Below are positions 35,790 through 44,950 of a stretch of 64,000 nucleotides of DNA, one piece after another. The notes under the pieces were generated by a model, which was not told the DNA's origin, searched no databases, and saw nothing but the letters and a program-made list of their open reading frames with translations. The number at the start of each line of letters is the position of its first letter. Within the stretch, counting starts at the first letter, position 1. The DNA is taken from assembly GCF_000020685.1 (NCBI RefSeq), contig NC_012527.1, positions 86,001 through 150,000 on the forward strand, written 5' to 3'. Made by a program: the position numbers and the translations under genes. This DNA is from Deinococcus deserti VCD115 (lineage in GTDB: Bacteria; Deinococcota; Deinococci; Deinococcales; Deinococcaceae).

Positions 35790-36220
35790 TTTTTTGGATA
35801 TGGCGCGACTGATCTTGCCTTCGTAACTACTACGGACGGAATTTCCGAAGTCACCACGCTCCCCGATCCACTGATTGCGCCTTGACCCATCGTCACGCCC
35901 GGATTGAGGTGCACACCGGCGCCCACCCATACACGATTCCAGTTCTCACAGGCTGAGCAAAGCGCGCCCCAGCTGTCCGTATTGCCGGGTCAAAGGCGTG
36001 ATGGGAGGTGTAAATGCTCACACGAGAAGCGAACAGCACATCATCGCCACCCAGATGCCACCATCGGAGAGCAGACGCAGCCGATGTTCGCATAGAACGA
36101 AGGGCGGTCGATTGGGTGTCCACATTCTGGCTTGCGTGATTCGAACAACCCAGAGTCCATAAGTAGCTTGGAGGCGAGGATTCCCCCAAGCAGCATGTTC
36201 GTCGACTGTCCTGCAGCTAC
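35790..36220 (-). pseudogene. Maltose/galactoside O-acetyltransferase (hexapeptide), degenerate
   Basis: Three minus-strand frames hold successive parts of a left-handed beta-helix acetyltransferase: PSFYANIGC near 36100, GDDVLFASRVSIYTSHHAFDPAIR near 36000 (with the catalytic His region) and MGAGVHLNPGVTMGQGAISG near 35900, followed by GSVVTSEIP. At least two frameshifts separate them and the N-terminal helix is only faintly visible. CoA-dependent acetyl transfer to a sugar was the likely ancestral activity. Confidence 0.8.
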
Positions 36221-36323
36221 AGGACTGGAGTGAGTTTCCAGAGGTTGGTCATGTGACAACAGAATTCCGCTCGGACACCAGACCAGCGGGACTACCCATA
36301 CAGGAACCCGACGGAACGTTTAG

Positions 36324-37730
36324 TCAGAACCTCGGGAAGCGCGTGAGTCGGAATGGCGTCTCGGGCGTGCCGTCCTGCAATTTGTCCAGCTGACTCTGCG
36401 GGACCACCAAGTTATTCCCGACACGGGCCAGGGTGGTCGGAAAGCGCAGTCCCATCAAGGGCTCCTCGGCCACCAGAGTGCCGCTGATGTAATCAGCAGA
36501 CAGACTGACTTTGCTGATCACCTGCATGCCATTACGAACGACATACAGCGTCCGTCCCTCCAGCAGGAGGCCGTCTCCATGCGTCAGCCCGCCCATGATC
36601 TTCCTCACGTCCCGGGTGCGAAGGTCGATTCGCCACAGGTCTCCCGTATTGAGCTGAACGGTCAGCAGATACCGGCCGTCAGGCGTAGCCGTAATCCCGT
36701 TCAGGTTGATTCCAGGCCCGTATTTGATGGGTGTGGTGCTCAGGTCAAGCCAGGCTTTCAGGTTCATCATGCGGTCAATCTGGTAGATGACCGGCCTGGT
36801 GCTGTCGGTGACATACACAGTGCCGTCCGGCGTGATGGTCAGGTCGTTGACGAAAGCTACGGGGCTCTTCGGGGTTTCCAGCACTTTCAGCGTCATACCG
36901 TCCGGACTCAGGACGCTGACCGTGCCCTGCGCGCCACCAGCCACCCACAGGCGGCCCTGCGCGTCAACCTTCATGCCCAGGGCCGATTGGCGGCCCACCG
37001 CGCCACCTTCGCTGAACTTACTCACGGCTCCGGTGTCCGTGTTTACCGCATAGATCGTGCCGTCCTGAGCACTTCCGGTGTAGATGACGCCTTTCCTCGC
37101 GTTGTAGGCGATTCCTTCGGGAAAGTCCTGCGGGCCGGGTAGGAAGTAATCACGGACCGTGAAGTTGTTCCGGGTGATGACGCCGCAGCGCTGCCGGGGA
37201 CCGGACATCCCAGACGGATCAGATTTGTAGTCGTCAGGGTTGGCATGAATGACCAGCGACCGGTTCAGGATGCCCGTCATGCCGGTGAGACTGACTTTCT
37301 CCGTGGTGAATGACGCCCGGCCCACGCCGTCGGCACCCACCATCAGCATGGGCAGGTCACCGCCGTGCCCATACCTGTTGGGCGCCTGTGGATCATCGTG
37401 ATTTCTGCTCATTGCCGGGTCGAAGTGACCTCCAGCGCCACCAAAAGGCACCACGGTATTGGTGGCTGGATCGATGCCTGGGGTACACCGGCCGTATTCA
37501 TGAATGTGCATGCCGTGCCGGCCCGGCGTCAGGCCCCGGACTTCTACAGTGACCTGCATGCCCGGCCCCACCTGCCGGAAGGTGGCGGTGCCCAGACTCT
37601 GCCCGGCCGGGTCCCTCAGCGCGGCGGTTGCGGTCAGCGGCGAACTGGACGGCATGGTCATGGGCGCCTGACTTCCTCCCGCCGCCGCAAAGCCCAGCGC
37701 CAGCGTGCCCAACATCAGCAGCTGCTTCAT
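36324..37730 (-). CDS. Cu/Zn superoxide dismutase fused to a beta-propeller
   Basis: 468 residues with a signal peptide (about 1-20). The SOD domain (30-190) keeps all copper and zinc ligands: His75, His77, His102, His111, His122, Asp125 and His162, plus the disulfide pair Cys82/Cys182. From about 195 the chain becomes an SMP-30/NHL-like six-bladed propeller (VIYTGSAQDGTIYAV, VYVTDSTRPVIYQI, NGITATPDGRYLL). It would destroy superoxide outside the membrane, and the propeller could bind a sugar, a lactone or a partner. It abuts the sorbosone-dehydrogenase-like gene stop-to-start, so the two are co-transcribed. Confidence 0.9.
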   Translation of the reverse strand: MKQLLMLGTLALGFAAAGGSQAPMTMPSSSPLTATAALRDPAGQSLGTATFRQVGPGMQVTVEVRGLTPGRHGMHIHEYGRCTPGIDPATNTVVPFGGAGGHFDPAMSRNHDDPQAPNRYGHGGDLPMLMVGADGVGRASFTTEKVSLTGMTGILNRSLVIHANPDDYKSDPSGMSGPRQRCGVITRNNFTVRDYFLPGPQDFPEGIAYNARKGVIYTGSAQDGTIYAVNTDTGAVSKFSEGGAVGRQSALGMKVDAQGRLWVAGGAQGTVSVLSPDGMTLKVLETPKSPVAFVNDLTITPDGTVYVTDSTRPVIYQIDRMMNLKAWLDLSTTPIKYGPGINLNGITATPDGRYLLTVQLNTGDLWRIDLRTRDVRKIMGGLTHGDGLLLEGRTLYVVRNGMQVISKVSLSADYISGTLVAEEPLMGLRFPTTLARVGNNLVVPQSQLDKLQDGTPETPFRLTRFPRF

Positions 37731-38993
37731 TCAGTTCCCTCCGGTGTGACGCACGCGGTAGATCACGCCGCTCTGGTCGTCGGTGAACAGCAGGCTGCCG
37801 TCCGTATACGTCGCGATGCCCGCCAGGCGGCCGAACTGCTTCCACTGCCCACCCTCCTCAAACACGAACCCAGTAATGAACGGCGTGATGGAGGTGGGTT
37901 TGTTGTTGGCGTCGAAGTTCACGCGTGCAATCTCATACCCGCTGGGTTTCAAGCGGTTCCATGAGCCCCGAAAGGCCACGAATGCGTCGTTGCGGTACTC
38001 CGCAGGAAAGGCTGCGCCGGTGTAGAAGGTCAGCCCGATGGGAGCCGCGTGAGCGGTGTACGTCAGCGTGCTGCCCTGGGTCCGCGCGCAGTATTCCGGC
38101 TTGGTGATCAGCCCCGGGATCTGACCCACGTTCACGTACGGGTCCGGCTGGCGGTCACCGTAACAGAAGGGCCAGCCGTAGTTCTTCCCCCGCTGGATGA
38201 CGTTCAGTTCTTCCGGTGGGATGTCGTCGCCATGCCAGTCACTGCCATGGTCAAAGCCGTACAGCGTCTTGCTGACAGGATGCCAGCCGAAGCCGATGGT
38301 GTGCCGCAGGCCGCGCGCGTACACTTCCCGCCATTGGCCGTCCGGACGGATGCGCAGCATGGTGGCTTCCTCAGGATTCGGCGTTGGTACGTCGTTGTTG
38401 GTGGAGCCGAACGAGGCGTACAGGAACCCGTCCGGTCCCCATTTCAGGCTGCGTCCGGAGTGCTGCCCGGCATCGGGAAACCCGTCCGCGAACACGCGAG
38501 GCGCGCCGAGGGTACCGTCGCTGGCCATGTCCATCACCCAGATGGTCTTTTCGCCGACCACGTACAGTTTGTTGTTCCTGACGTCCATGCCGTGAACGAG
38601 GCTCAGGTTCGAGGCGACCTGCCGCCGTTCTCCAGCATCGAATTTGCCGTCTTTGTTAACGTCTTTGAGGTACCAGACGTCACCCTGCTTGCGCCGGGAG
38701 AGGTAAACGCCACCATCAGGCATCACGTGAAGCATCCGTGCGTTGCCAAGGTCGGTGGCCATGACAGTGAGTGCGAACCCAGCCGGTACCTTCAGGCGGG
38801 CGAGTTTATCGGGCGTAAAGGCCAGTGCGGCTGGCTCGTTGCGGGTGGCGGTGACGGTTGCGGGCGGTTCGGGGGCTGGAAGGGGCCGCGCAGTGGGAGC
38901 CGGCCCCTGAGCCATCAGACCATTTGTGGAGAGTGCTTGGGCAGACAGCGCGCCAAGACATGCCGTGAGAACAGCGAAGAGAGGTATACGCAT
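37731..38993 (-). CDS. Secreted PQQ-dependent sugar/L-sorbosone dehydrogenase-like protein
   Basis: The start at 38993 (MRIPLFAVLTACLGALSAQA, a signal peptide) is preferred over longer frames. The 420-residue mature form is a six-bladed propeller of the glucose/sorbosone dehydrogenase family: ARMLHVMPDGGVYLSRR, SLVHGMDVRNNKLYVV, GQHSGRSLKWGPDGFLYASF, NYGWPFCYGDRQ and AFRGSWNRLKPSGYEI are family segments. Such enzymes oxidise aldoses with PQQ in the periplasm. It is followed directly by the SOD-propeller gene, suggesting a joint role in extracytoplasmic redox chemistry. Confidence 0.88.
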   Translation of the reverse strand: MRIPLFAVLTACLGALSAQALSTNGLMAQGPAPTARPLPAPEPPATVTATRNEPAALAFTPDKLARLKVPAGFALTVMATDLGNARMLHVMPDGGVYLSRRKQGDVWYLKDVNKDGKFDAGERRQVASNLSLVHGMDVRNNKLYVVGEKTIWVMDMASDGTLGAPRVFADGFPDAGQHSGRSLKWGPDGFLYASFGSTNNDVPTPNPEEATMLRIRPDGQWREVYARGLRHTIGFGWHPVSKTLYGFDHGSDWHGDDIPPEELNVIQRGKNYGWPFCYGDRQPDPYVNVGQIPGLITKPEYCARTQGSTLTYTAHAAPIGLTFYTGAAFPAEYRNDAFVAFRGSWNRLKPSGYEIARVNFDANNKPTSITPFITGFVFEEGGQWKQFGRLAGIATYTDGSLLFTDDQSGVIYRVRHTGGN

Positions 38994-39021
38994 ATAGATT
39001 TCTCCAGGAGATAGGGGGACG

Positions 39022-39297
39022 TCAGACTGCCAGGTCCTGCACCATCGCAATGACCCAGATTCGTGGCTGCAATGATGTCCTGGCAAAGCATCCGGCGTGG
39101 CGCATGATGCGCACGAACGCGTCCCGAACCCACCGATCGGGATTCGGGACCCTCTTCTTTTGAGCGAACGCGTACAGGAGCCGGGCGTACCGTCGGTGCA
39201 GTTCCCGCAGGGCGCTGAGGTCCTGCCCGGCAAGCGCCTGAAGCACCTCAGCGTCAGGCTGTCCTTCCCAACCTGTCATGTCATTGTTCGCCGTCAT
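39022..39297 (-). pseudogene. ECF-type sigma factor, region 2 only
   Basis: 91 residues from MTANNDM. Residues 15-85 (DAEVLQALAGQDLSALRELHRRYARLLYAFA, then DAFVRIMRHAGCF and PRIWVIAMVQDLAV) match sigma-70 region 2, including the core-binding helix and the promoter -10 recognition helix. The frame stops where the linker to region 4 should begin, and no region 4 is found downstream. It is 29 bases upstream of the dehydrogenase gene. It is a truncated gene or a single-domain decoy. Confidence 0.6.
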
Positions 39298-39338
39298 AAC
39301 TCACCACATCAGGTTGAGAAGGTGAAGGGAAGGCATTC

Positions 39339-40229
39339 TCAGCGCAGGTTGTTGGTGCGGGCCCAGGTGAGGATCGCCTGATTGGCGGCCGCCGCCTTCT
39401 CGTAGATGGCCGCGTGCGCCGCACCCGGGATGATGACCAGCGCGCTCCCGGGGATGTTCTGCTGCATCTTCAGGCTGTATTCCGGTGGATACACCGTGTC
39501 CTCGCGCCCCTCGAGAATCAGGGTCGGCACCGTGATGGTCTTCAGGGTGGGAATCGAATCCGGGCGGGTCGCCAGGACAGTCGCTCCAGCGACATCCGCA
39601 GCCACACTGGCCTGCTTGACGATGGTGGTCAGGAACGCCACGTCCGCCGGACGAGTCGCGCGGGTCTGCCCGGTGAGCATGTCCTTGAGCAGTTCCGGTG
39701 CCAGGGACTGGGGTCCGAAGGTGCTGGCCTTCTGGGCCATGCCCTTCCAGATATTCTGTTCGACGATCCCAGCGGGGTTGGCGATGGTGTTGATCAGGAT
39801 CAGGCCGCTAAAGCGCTCTGGTGCGGTGCGCCACATCTCGAAGGCAATCGGGCCGCCCATGCTCATGCCGCCAACAATGGCTTTGGGGACGTTCAGCTGG
39901 TCCATGACGGCGAGGGCGTCCGCAGCGTAGGTCTGGAGGTTGCCGGGATTGCTGGCTGGCGCGGTGCTCTGGCCGTACCCGCGGTGGTCGATGGTGATCA
40001 CGCGGAAGCCAGCGGCAGCAAGGGCGTCGCGGTTGCGGGCGAAGAGTTCACCCGAGAGCGGGTAGCCATGCAGAAGCAGCATAGGGGTGCCTGCGCCCTG
40101 GGACACGTAGTGAATGCGCGCGCCATTGACGTCCAACATGCCTTCCTGACGTCCCGCTTCTGCTCCTCCAGCTTGAACCGTCCCGACGGACACCACCATC
40201 GCCAGGGCCATCATCGTCCAGTTCTTCAT
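39339..40229 (-). CDS. Secreted alpha/beta hydrolase (haloperoxidase/lactonase type)
   Basis: Start at 40229 with a signal peptide ending near VQAGGAEA. The 296 residues hold the family motifs: LLLHGYPLSG, DHRGYGQS, nucleophile Ser123 in GGMSMGGP, catalytic Asp in LEGREDTVYP and His in IPGAAHAAIYEKA. The FxRNRDAL and GYGQS elements resemble non-heme haloperoxidases and epoxide hydrolase relatives. It is probably an extracellular esterase or lactonase. It is the gene upstream of the sigma remnant and may share its transcript. Confidence 0.9.
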   Translation of the reverse strand: MKNWTMMALAMVVSVGTVQAGGAEAGRQEGMLDVNGARIHYVSQGAGTPMLLLHGYPLSGELFARNRDALAAAGFRVITIDHRGYGQSTAPASNPGNLQTYAADALAVMDQLNVPKAIVGGMSMGGPIAFEMWRTAPERFSGLILINTIANPAGIVEQNIWKGMAQKASTFGPQSLAPELLKDMLTGQTRATRPADVAFLTTIVKQASVAADVAGATVLATRPDSIPTLKTITVPTLILEGREDTVYPPEYSLKMQQNIPGSALVIIPGAAHAAIYEKAAAANQAILTWARTNNLR

Positions 40230-40372
40230 AGTGCTCCTTGTTCCGGCCTTCAACATGAATCACCGGGATGTTTCCAGCACTGAGTTGGTTGCCTGACTGA
40301 GGGTACGTCCAGGGGAGGCGTACCAAGTACGACCAGACTTCATGCCATCTTGAGACCGTAGGAGGCGAAACC

Positions 40373-40441
40373 ATGCCAGGTAAACGGGAGCAGACCGTGA
40401 GGGACGCTTTGAAGCAGTACCGCACGCCCGACCTCCCTTAA
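40373..40441 (+). pseudogene. Start of a broken helix-turn-helix gene
   Basis: AGGAGGCGAAACC before ATG 40373 gives MPGKREQTVRDALKQYRTPD and two further residues. One base off, the sequence continues as LKDIAIKLYPATM, which looks like a helix-turn-helix (DIAxKL). Only a short stub remains. Confidence 0.3.
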
Positions 40442-40738
40442 GGACATCGCTATTAAGTTGTACCCGGCAACGATGACAGAAGTGTCCATTTAGACCAGAG
40501 GAACGCCCCCGATGTAAGACATCCAGGTCGTCAGCGGATCGCTCCGTTGACCTCGGCAGGGAAGAACCCGCCTCTTGGAGCCAGGGACACGATGTTCAAC
40601 TCACGCGGCAGCCGACTGAAAACCACCGTATTCGCGTCGGACAGCACGATGTTCGTATCGCCCGTACGGACCGGTTGCCTCATGCCCTGGTCTCGCATAA
40701 TCCAAAAAAATTTGTATGCCGATTTCACTTAGTAGTCA
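40442..40738. other. Gap with a doubtful short frame
   Basis: A 65-codon minus-strand frame (40531-40728) contains the well-formed segment RTGDTNIVLSDANTVVF but no recognisable family. Otherwise nothing is seen. Confidence 0.3.
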
Positions 40739-40791
40739 CTGTCCCCCTCTGTAATGAGGGACAGGGGACGGCCCCGGCTTCGGGTCTCCCC

Positions 40792-42258
40792 TCAAGGGGT
40801 GAGCGCACCTGACTCACCCCAGATGGACCGCCACCACCAGAAGGTTCCTTCCACCTCGGGACGTCCCGTGACTGGCTGGAGACGCACTGCCTCCACCGGC
40901 GCGGCAGGCAGCAGCAGATCCGTCAGGACCACCCGGCCACCCGCCGCGAAGACCTCCACGGAACTCGTGTCGAGCAGCAGCGTGAACTCGATAACCTCCC
41001 GCCCATCCGGCAGCGGAGCGACATGCGTCCCGCCAAACCCCGGCACGTCCGGGTGTTCGGGCCGCGTGACCCGAAGGTCCGCCCGGGAAACCTGAACGCT
41101 CGCCTCAACGCCCTCAGCAGACAGAAACTCGACCTGTAGGGCGGAGTCACCGGGAAGGTGCACCATCAGATTGAATTCATGCGCCGCCCCGGCACGTAGA
41201 GCGAACGTTCGCGCCTCCAGCAGTGGCCGACGCTCAATCCGCGTGATGTCCTGACGCAAGGCCTGCAATTCCGGCACGGGACGCTGAACCAGATGCCACG
41301 ACGCTCCCAGGGACACTTCGCGCGGCACCGTGAACGCCCCCCGCCAGGGAGAGGTGGGCAGCACCGTGGCGTACTCCCAGTTGTTCATCCACGCCAGCCA
41401 CACCCGCCGCGCCGGCAGGTCACTCCACGACAGGGCCGCGTAGAAGTCCTTGCCGGAATCCAGGGTCCGTGACGGCGTGAGCGGCGAGAAGGTCGTACCG
41501 TCAAAGTCTCCCACCCAGTACTGCGCGCCGCTTCCTCCGTACGGTCCGCCCGGATTGAAGTCCACCTTCAGCACCCAGCGTTCCACGCGCGCCTCGTCCG
41601 TCAGCGGGAAGAACTCCGGAACTTCCCAGATCCCGTCCACTTCCCCGGCTGGTCCGAACGTGCTCAGGGGAAGCCAGACGTGCAGGTCAGAGGAAGCGTA
41701 GAACTCCACCTGCCGCTCGTCTGGATGCACCACGACCATCACCCAGCGGCCGCGCGCCTCGTCCCGGAAGACCTTCGGGTCACGGAAGTCTGACCGGTCC
41801 AGGTCCAGCACTGCCATGTCCCCGCCGTACTGCCACGTGTGTCCCTGGTCGGCACTGAACGCCAGGTACTGCGCTTCGTGGTGCCGCTTTTCCAGATGTG
41901 TTCGTTGGGGGTGGACGTCGGTATGCCCGGTGTACAGCGCCACCAGAGGCGGATGCTCGGCGTTCCCGAGTCCAGAGGTGTTGTGCCAATCCACGACGGC
42001 GCTTCCGGAGTAGATGACGTGCGTTTCACGCGCGGGCAACGCAACGGGGTGTTCCGTCCAGTGGAGCAGGTCGGTGCTGGTGGCGTGTCCCCAACTGAGG
42101 TTGCCAGGGGTGAGGCCAAGGGGGTTATGTTGGTAGAACAGATGGAATATTCCGTCGACGAACACGAGGCCGTTCGGGTCGTTGACCCAGTGTTGGCGCG
42201 GGGAGTAATGCACCTGCGGGCGGTGGCGCTCACGGTAGGTTCGGTGTTCGTCGGACAT
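40792..42258 (-). CDS. Glycoside hydrolase family 32 (sucrose/fructan hydrolase)
   Basis: 488 residues with all GH32 motifs: NDPNG (Asp27 nucleophile), FRDP (Asp160, transition-state stabiliser) and WEVPE (Glu212 acid/base), in a five-bladed propeller, followed by the C-terminal beta-sandwich (about 350-480). No signal peptide, so it should act in the cytoplasm on imported sucrose, sucrose-6-phosphate or fructo-oligosaccharides. It stands alone with no transporter or ScrR-type regulator beside it. Confidence 0.95.
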   Translation of the reverse strand: MSDEHRTYRERHRPQVHYSPRQHWVNDPNGLVFVDGIFHLFYQHNPLGLTPGNLSWGHATSTDLLHWTEHPVALPARETHVIYSGSAVVDWHNTSGLGNAEHPPLVALYTGHTDVHPQRTHLEKRHHEAQYLAFSADQGHTWQYGGDMAVLDLDRSDFRDPKVFRDEARGRWVMVVVHPDERQVEFYASSDLHVWLPLSTFGPAGEVDGIWEVPEFFPLTDEARVERWVLKVDFNPGGPYGGSGAQYWVGDFDGTTFSPLTPSRTLDSGKDFYAALSWSDLPARRVWLAWMNNWEYATVLPTSPWRGAFTVPREVSLGASWHLVQRPVPELQALRQDITRIERRPLLEARTFALRAGAAHEFNLMVHLPGDSALQVEFLSAEGVEASVQVSRADLRVTRPEHPDVPGFGGTHVAPLPDGREVIEFTLLLDTSSVEVFAAGGRVVLTDLLLPAAPVEAVRLQPVTGRPEVEGTFWWWRSIWGESGALTP

Positions 42259-42448
42259 AACTCAAGCTACCCGCGAACGGTGAGGGCCGCAGACTGCTGT
42301 TCGGACCACTGGAAGACAGGGTCCTGGCGACCTGCCTTGAGATAAGCGAGTGCAAGAACCCGGCACCATCCTTGAGGGCAGACTGAGCGGACCCCACAAT
42401 CAGCACGCTGGCCAGGTGTGCGTCACATGATCCTTCCCGGTGTTCTCA

Positions 42449-42566
42449 TCAATGGGACCGGCTGAAGAAGGTGGCCCCCTCCCCGGGTCTGGGCGTCAGC
42501 CAAGCCCGCCCTCCCTGCTTCTCGGTCACGCGTTTGACGTTCGCCAGGCCCACGCCGGTGTCCTCG
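42449..42566 (-). pseudogene. Histidine kinase, ATPase-domain tail fragment
   Basis: Minus-strand residues FEDTGVGLANVKRVTEKQGG and then GEGATFF, ending in a TGA at 42449, are the G2 box and C-terminus of a histidine kinase of the type found in bacteriophytochromes and their relatives. Nothing upstream of the fragment continues it. The rest of the 655-base gap between GH32 and the oxidoreductase contains nothing I recognise. Confidence 0.7.
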
Positions 42567-42913
42567 AACTTGTGCTGATGGTGCAAGCGAGAAGCACAAG
42601 ACAAAGACCCACCTGGCCCGCCGACTCATCAGGACGGGGCGTACCATACGCACGGTGACTGAAAGCATGACCCCACCTTCCACCTGTGCGCAAGGAGTGC
42701 AGCCAGCCTCTGGTGTGGCCACCGTGCTGGCACTCCCGTGGTGTTGATGCGCCGCACCTCTCCACCAGACGGCGCGGACAGCGACTTGGCGCACCTTCCC
42801 TCCACACACTGCTCCTCGGTCTCTTCGTCCGCGAACCAGGACACGAGCCGCCGTCCAGGAGTCCGCGAACCACTTTCCCGCTCTTGGACGTACCTCTCCC
42901 TCAAAGGACACCT

Positions 42914-43894
42914 ATGATCCCACTCTCCATACTTGAACTTGGGCGCGTGCGCCAGGGCTCCGACCGCCGCACTGCGCTGGATGAAGCCAGAACACTGGCG
43001 CAGCATGCCGAACGGCTGGGCTACCGCCGCATCTGGGTAGCCGAGCATCACAATTCACCCGGCGTCGTCACGGCCGCCACCTCTATCGTGATTGCCCATC
43101 TTGCTGCGGCCACCACCACCATTCGCGTGGGCGCCGGTGGCATCATGTTGCCGAACCATGCGCCCTACGTGATCGCTGAGCAGTTCGGCACCCTCGACAC
43201 CCTCTTTCCTGGACGAATTGACCTGGGCCTGGGCCGCGCGCCCGGAACCGACCAGTTGACCCTGGGGGCCTTGCGCCGGAATCCAGCCAGCGCAGAGACG
43301 TTCCCTCAGGATGTGCGCGAGCTTCAGTCCTTTCTTACCCCGAAAGGCCCCACCCAGCGCATCGAGGCGGTCCCGGGCTCAGGCACGGAAGTGCCGCTCT
43401 GGATTCTCGGATCCAGCCTCTTTGGTGCACAACTGGCAGCAGCCCTGGGCCTGCCGTACAGTTTCGCGTCTCATTTTGCGCCGCAGGCGCTGCACCAGGC
43501 GCTGAGACTTTACCGGGAGGGGTTTGTGCCCTCGCAGCAGCTGAACAGACCCTACACCTTGATCGGCGTCAACGTGATCGCAGCCGATACGGATGAGGAA
43601 GCGCGCCACCTGGCAACGTCACAGCAGATGTCGTTCACGGCGCTCGTCCGGGGGACTCCGGGACTCATGCAGCCGCCCATCGAAGACATTGACACGCACT
43701 GGACCCCTCAGGAAAAAGTCCACGCCGGGCAGATGTTGCGGTGCAGCGTTACTGGCAACCGTGAAACCGTGCGCAGTGGATTGATGAGCCTGCTGGAGGA
43801 GACCGGCGCAGATGAGCTGATGATCGTTTCCGACGTTTTCGATTTCGAAAAGCGACTCCGGTCGGTGGAGATCATCGCTCAGGCCATGAGCTGA
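42914..43894 (+). CDS. LLM-class flavin-dependent monooxygenase (luciferase-like)
   Basis: ATG 42914 ([15 protein letters not shown]) has AAAGGA upstream; a longer frame to 42686 is not coding. The 326 residues form a bacterial luciferase-like TIM barrel with [51 protein letters not shown] and a C-terminal [20 protein letters not shown]. It uses FMNH2, possibly supplied by a flavin reductase such as the one at 1227-1778, to hydroxylate an unknown compound. Confidence 0.92.
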   Translation: MIPLSILELGRVRQGSDRRTALDEARTLAQHAERLGYRRIWVAEHHNSPGVVTAATSIVIAHLAAATTTIRVGAGGIMLPNHAPYVIAEQFGTLDTLFPGRIDLGLGRAPGTDQLTLGALRRNPASAETFPQDVRELQSFLTPKGPTQRIEAVPGSGTEVPLWILGSSLFGAQLAAALGLPYSFASHFAPQALHQALRLYREGFVPSQQLNRPYTLIGVNVIAADTDEEARHLATSQQMSFTALVRGTPGLMQPPIEDIDTHWTPQEKVHAGQMLRCSVTGNRETVRSGLMSLLEETGADELMIVSDVFDFEKRLRSVEIIAQAMS

Positions 43895-44130
43895 CCCTGA
43901 CCCGCAAGGGACTCGCGTCTACATCCGGTGAAGTCACGATTGACTCCAAAACGTGTTCCTGTGTGGTCAGGACGCCCCGTCGTGGTGAAGCGTCCAATTC
44001 TGGTGTTGCCGGCCCTCTGGATCCTGAGTACCGCGTCAGCTCAGCGGGTGACCCTCCCGAACGGCGTGTGCGAACTCCGGTCTTGCTCACGCATCACTCA
44101 GGGCGTGCTGTACGACCCTTTTTACTGGCC

Positions 44131-44597
44131 TTAGCAGCAGCAGTTCATGTCTCTCCTGACGAGTTGGGTCGTGCCGTGGGCCCCCGCATGGCCGGAACAT
44201 TCCCGCGAGCAGCCTGAGCTTCGCCGATTCAAACTGGCAGGCCTGTCCAGCACCTCGAAGACCTTCGAAGCCATCCCTATGAAGGTCAGGGCGCTGATCT
44301 CTGTTGAAACTACGGCATGTCCAGTGCTGACGGTCGCCGACCAGGCCATCGGCAGCTCCGTGGGAAGTGCAGGTGCTGCAGCGCCAGCCAGGACCTCCAG
44401 CAACCACGGGTATACGGCGGGACCCGCCAGAATGCAAAACGCAGCGCGGGAAGCAAGCGGGTGTGCAGCCGCGTGAGGGACACGCCCAGCATCATCGCGC
44501 CGTAGTCCACAGTGTCCCGGTTGGACAGTCCGCTGAGGTGCAGCAGGGGAGACGGTCCCGATGTGGGCAGGAGAGGCAGCCCCTTCCGGAAGTTCAT
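44131..44597 (-). pseudogene. Unrecognised frameshifted gene
   Basis: Two overlapping minus-strand frames each read partly like protein: MNFRKGLPLLPTSGPSPLLH and then NRDTVDYGAMMLGVSLTRLHTRLLPALRFAF in one, then LAGPAVYPWLLEVLAGAAAP and VSTEISALTFIGMASKVFEVLDRP in the other. A frameshift near 44440 would join them into a protein of about 150 residues with a hydrophobic middle. I do not recognise it. Confidence 0.35.
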
Positions 44598-44950
44598 AGG
44601 ACTTCATACCTCACTGACAGAGACCGTACCGACCTTGCAGGCACCAGCGCCATTCAATCGCTGTGACAGCTGTCGCACACTTCCCGCAGGTGCTGGGCAC
44701 CACGTCCTTTGCCGCCTTGTACATCGCCCTCCCTGCGATGGGTGCAGTGGCGCTGCTGATGGTGTATTGGGAATGTGCCTATACCCTCACTGTCAACGAT
44801 ATGGGGGGTTTCACGGTCTGGCAGCTCAGGAAATTGTCAGAACCAGGGCCCTACAGTGGCTGGTGAGATGAGTACGTCGCACGTGGTTTCAAGATGGATG
44901 GTGACCCCAGCCCCTCCTGGTTGGGCGCGCCCTTCAGGCAGAGGCACGCC

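Noticed and set aside
44663..44866. 67-codon plus-strand frame with a hydrophobic segment
   Set aside because: The hydrophobic stretch reads like a membrane helix, but there is no ribosome binding site and no family; too weak to call.
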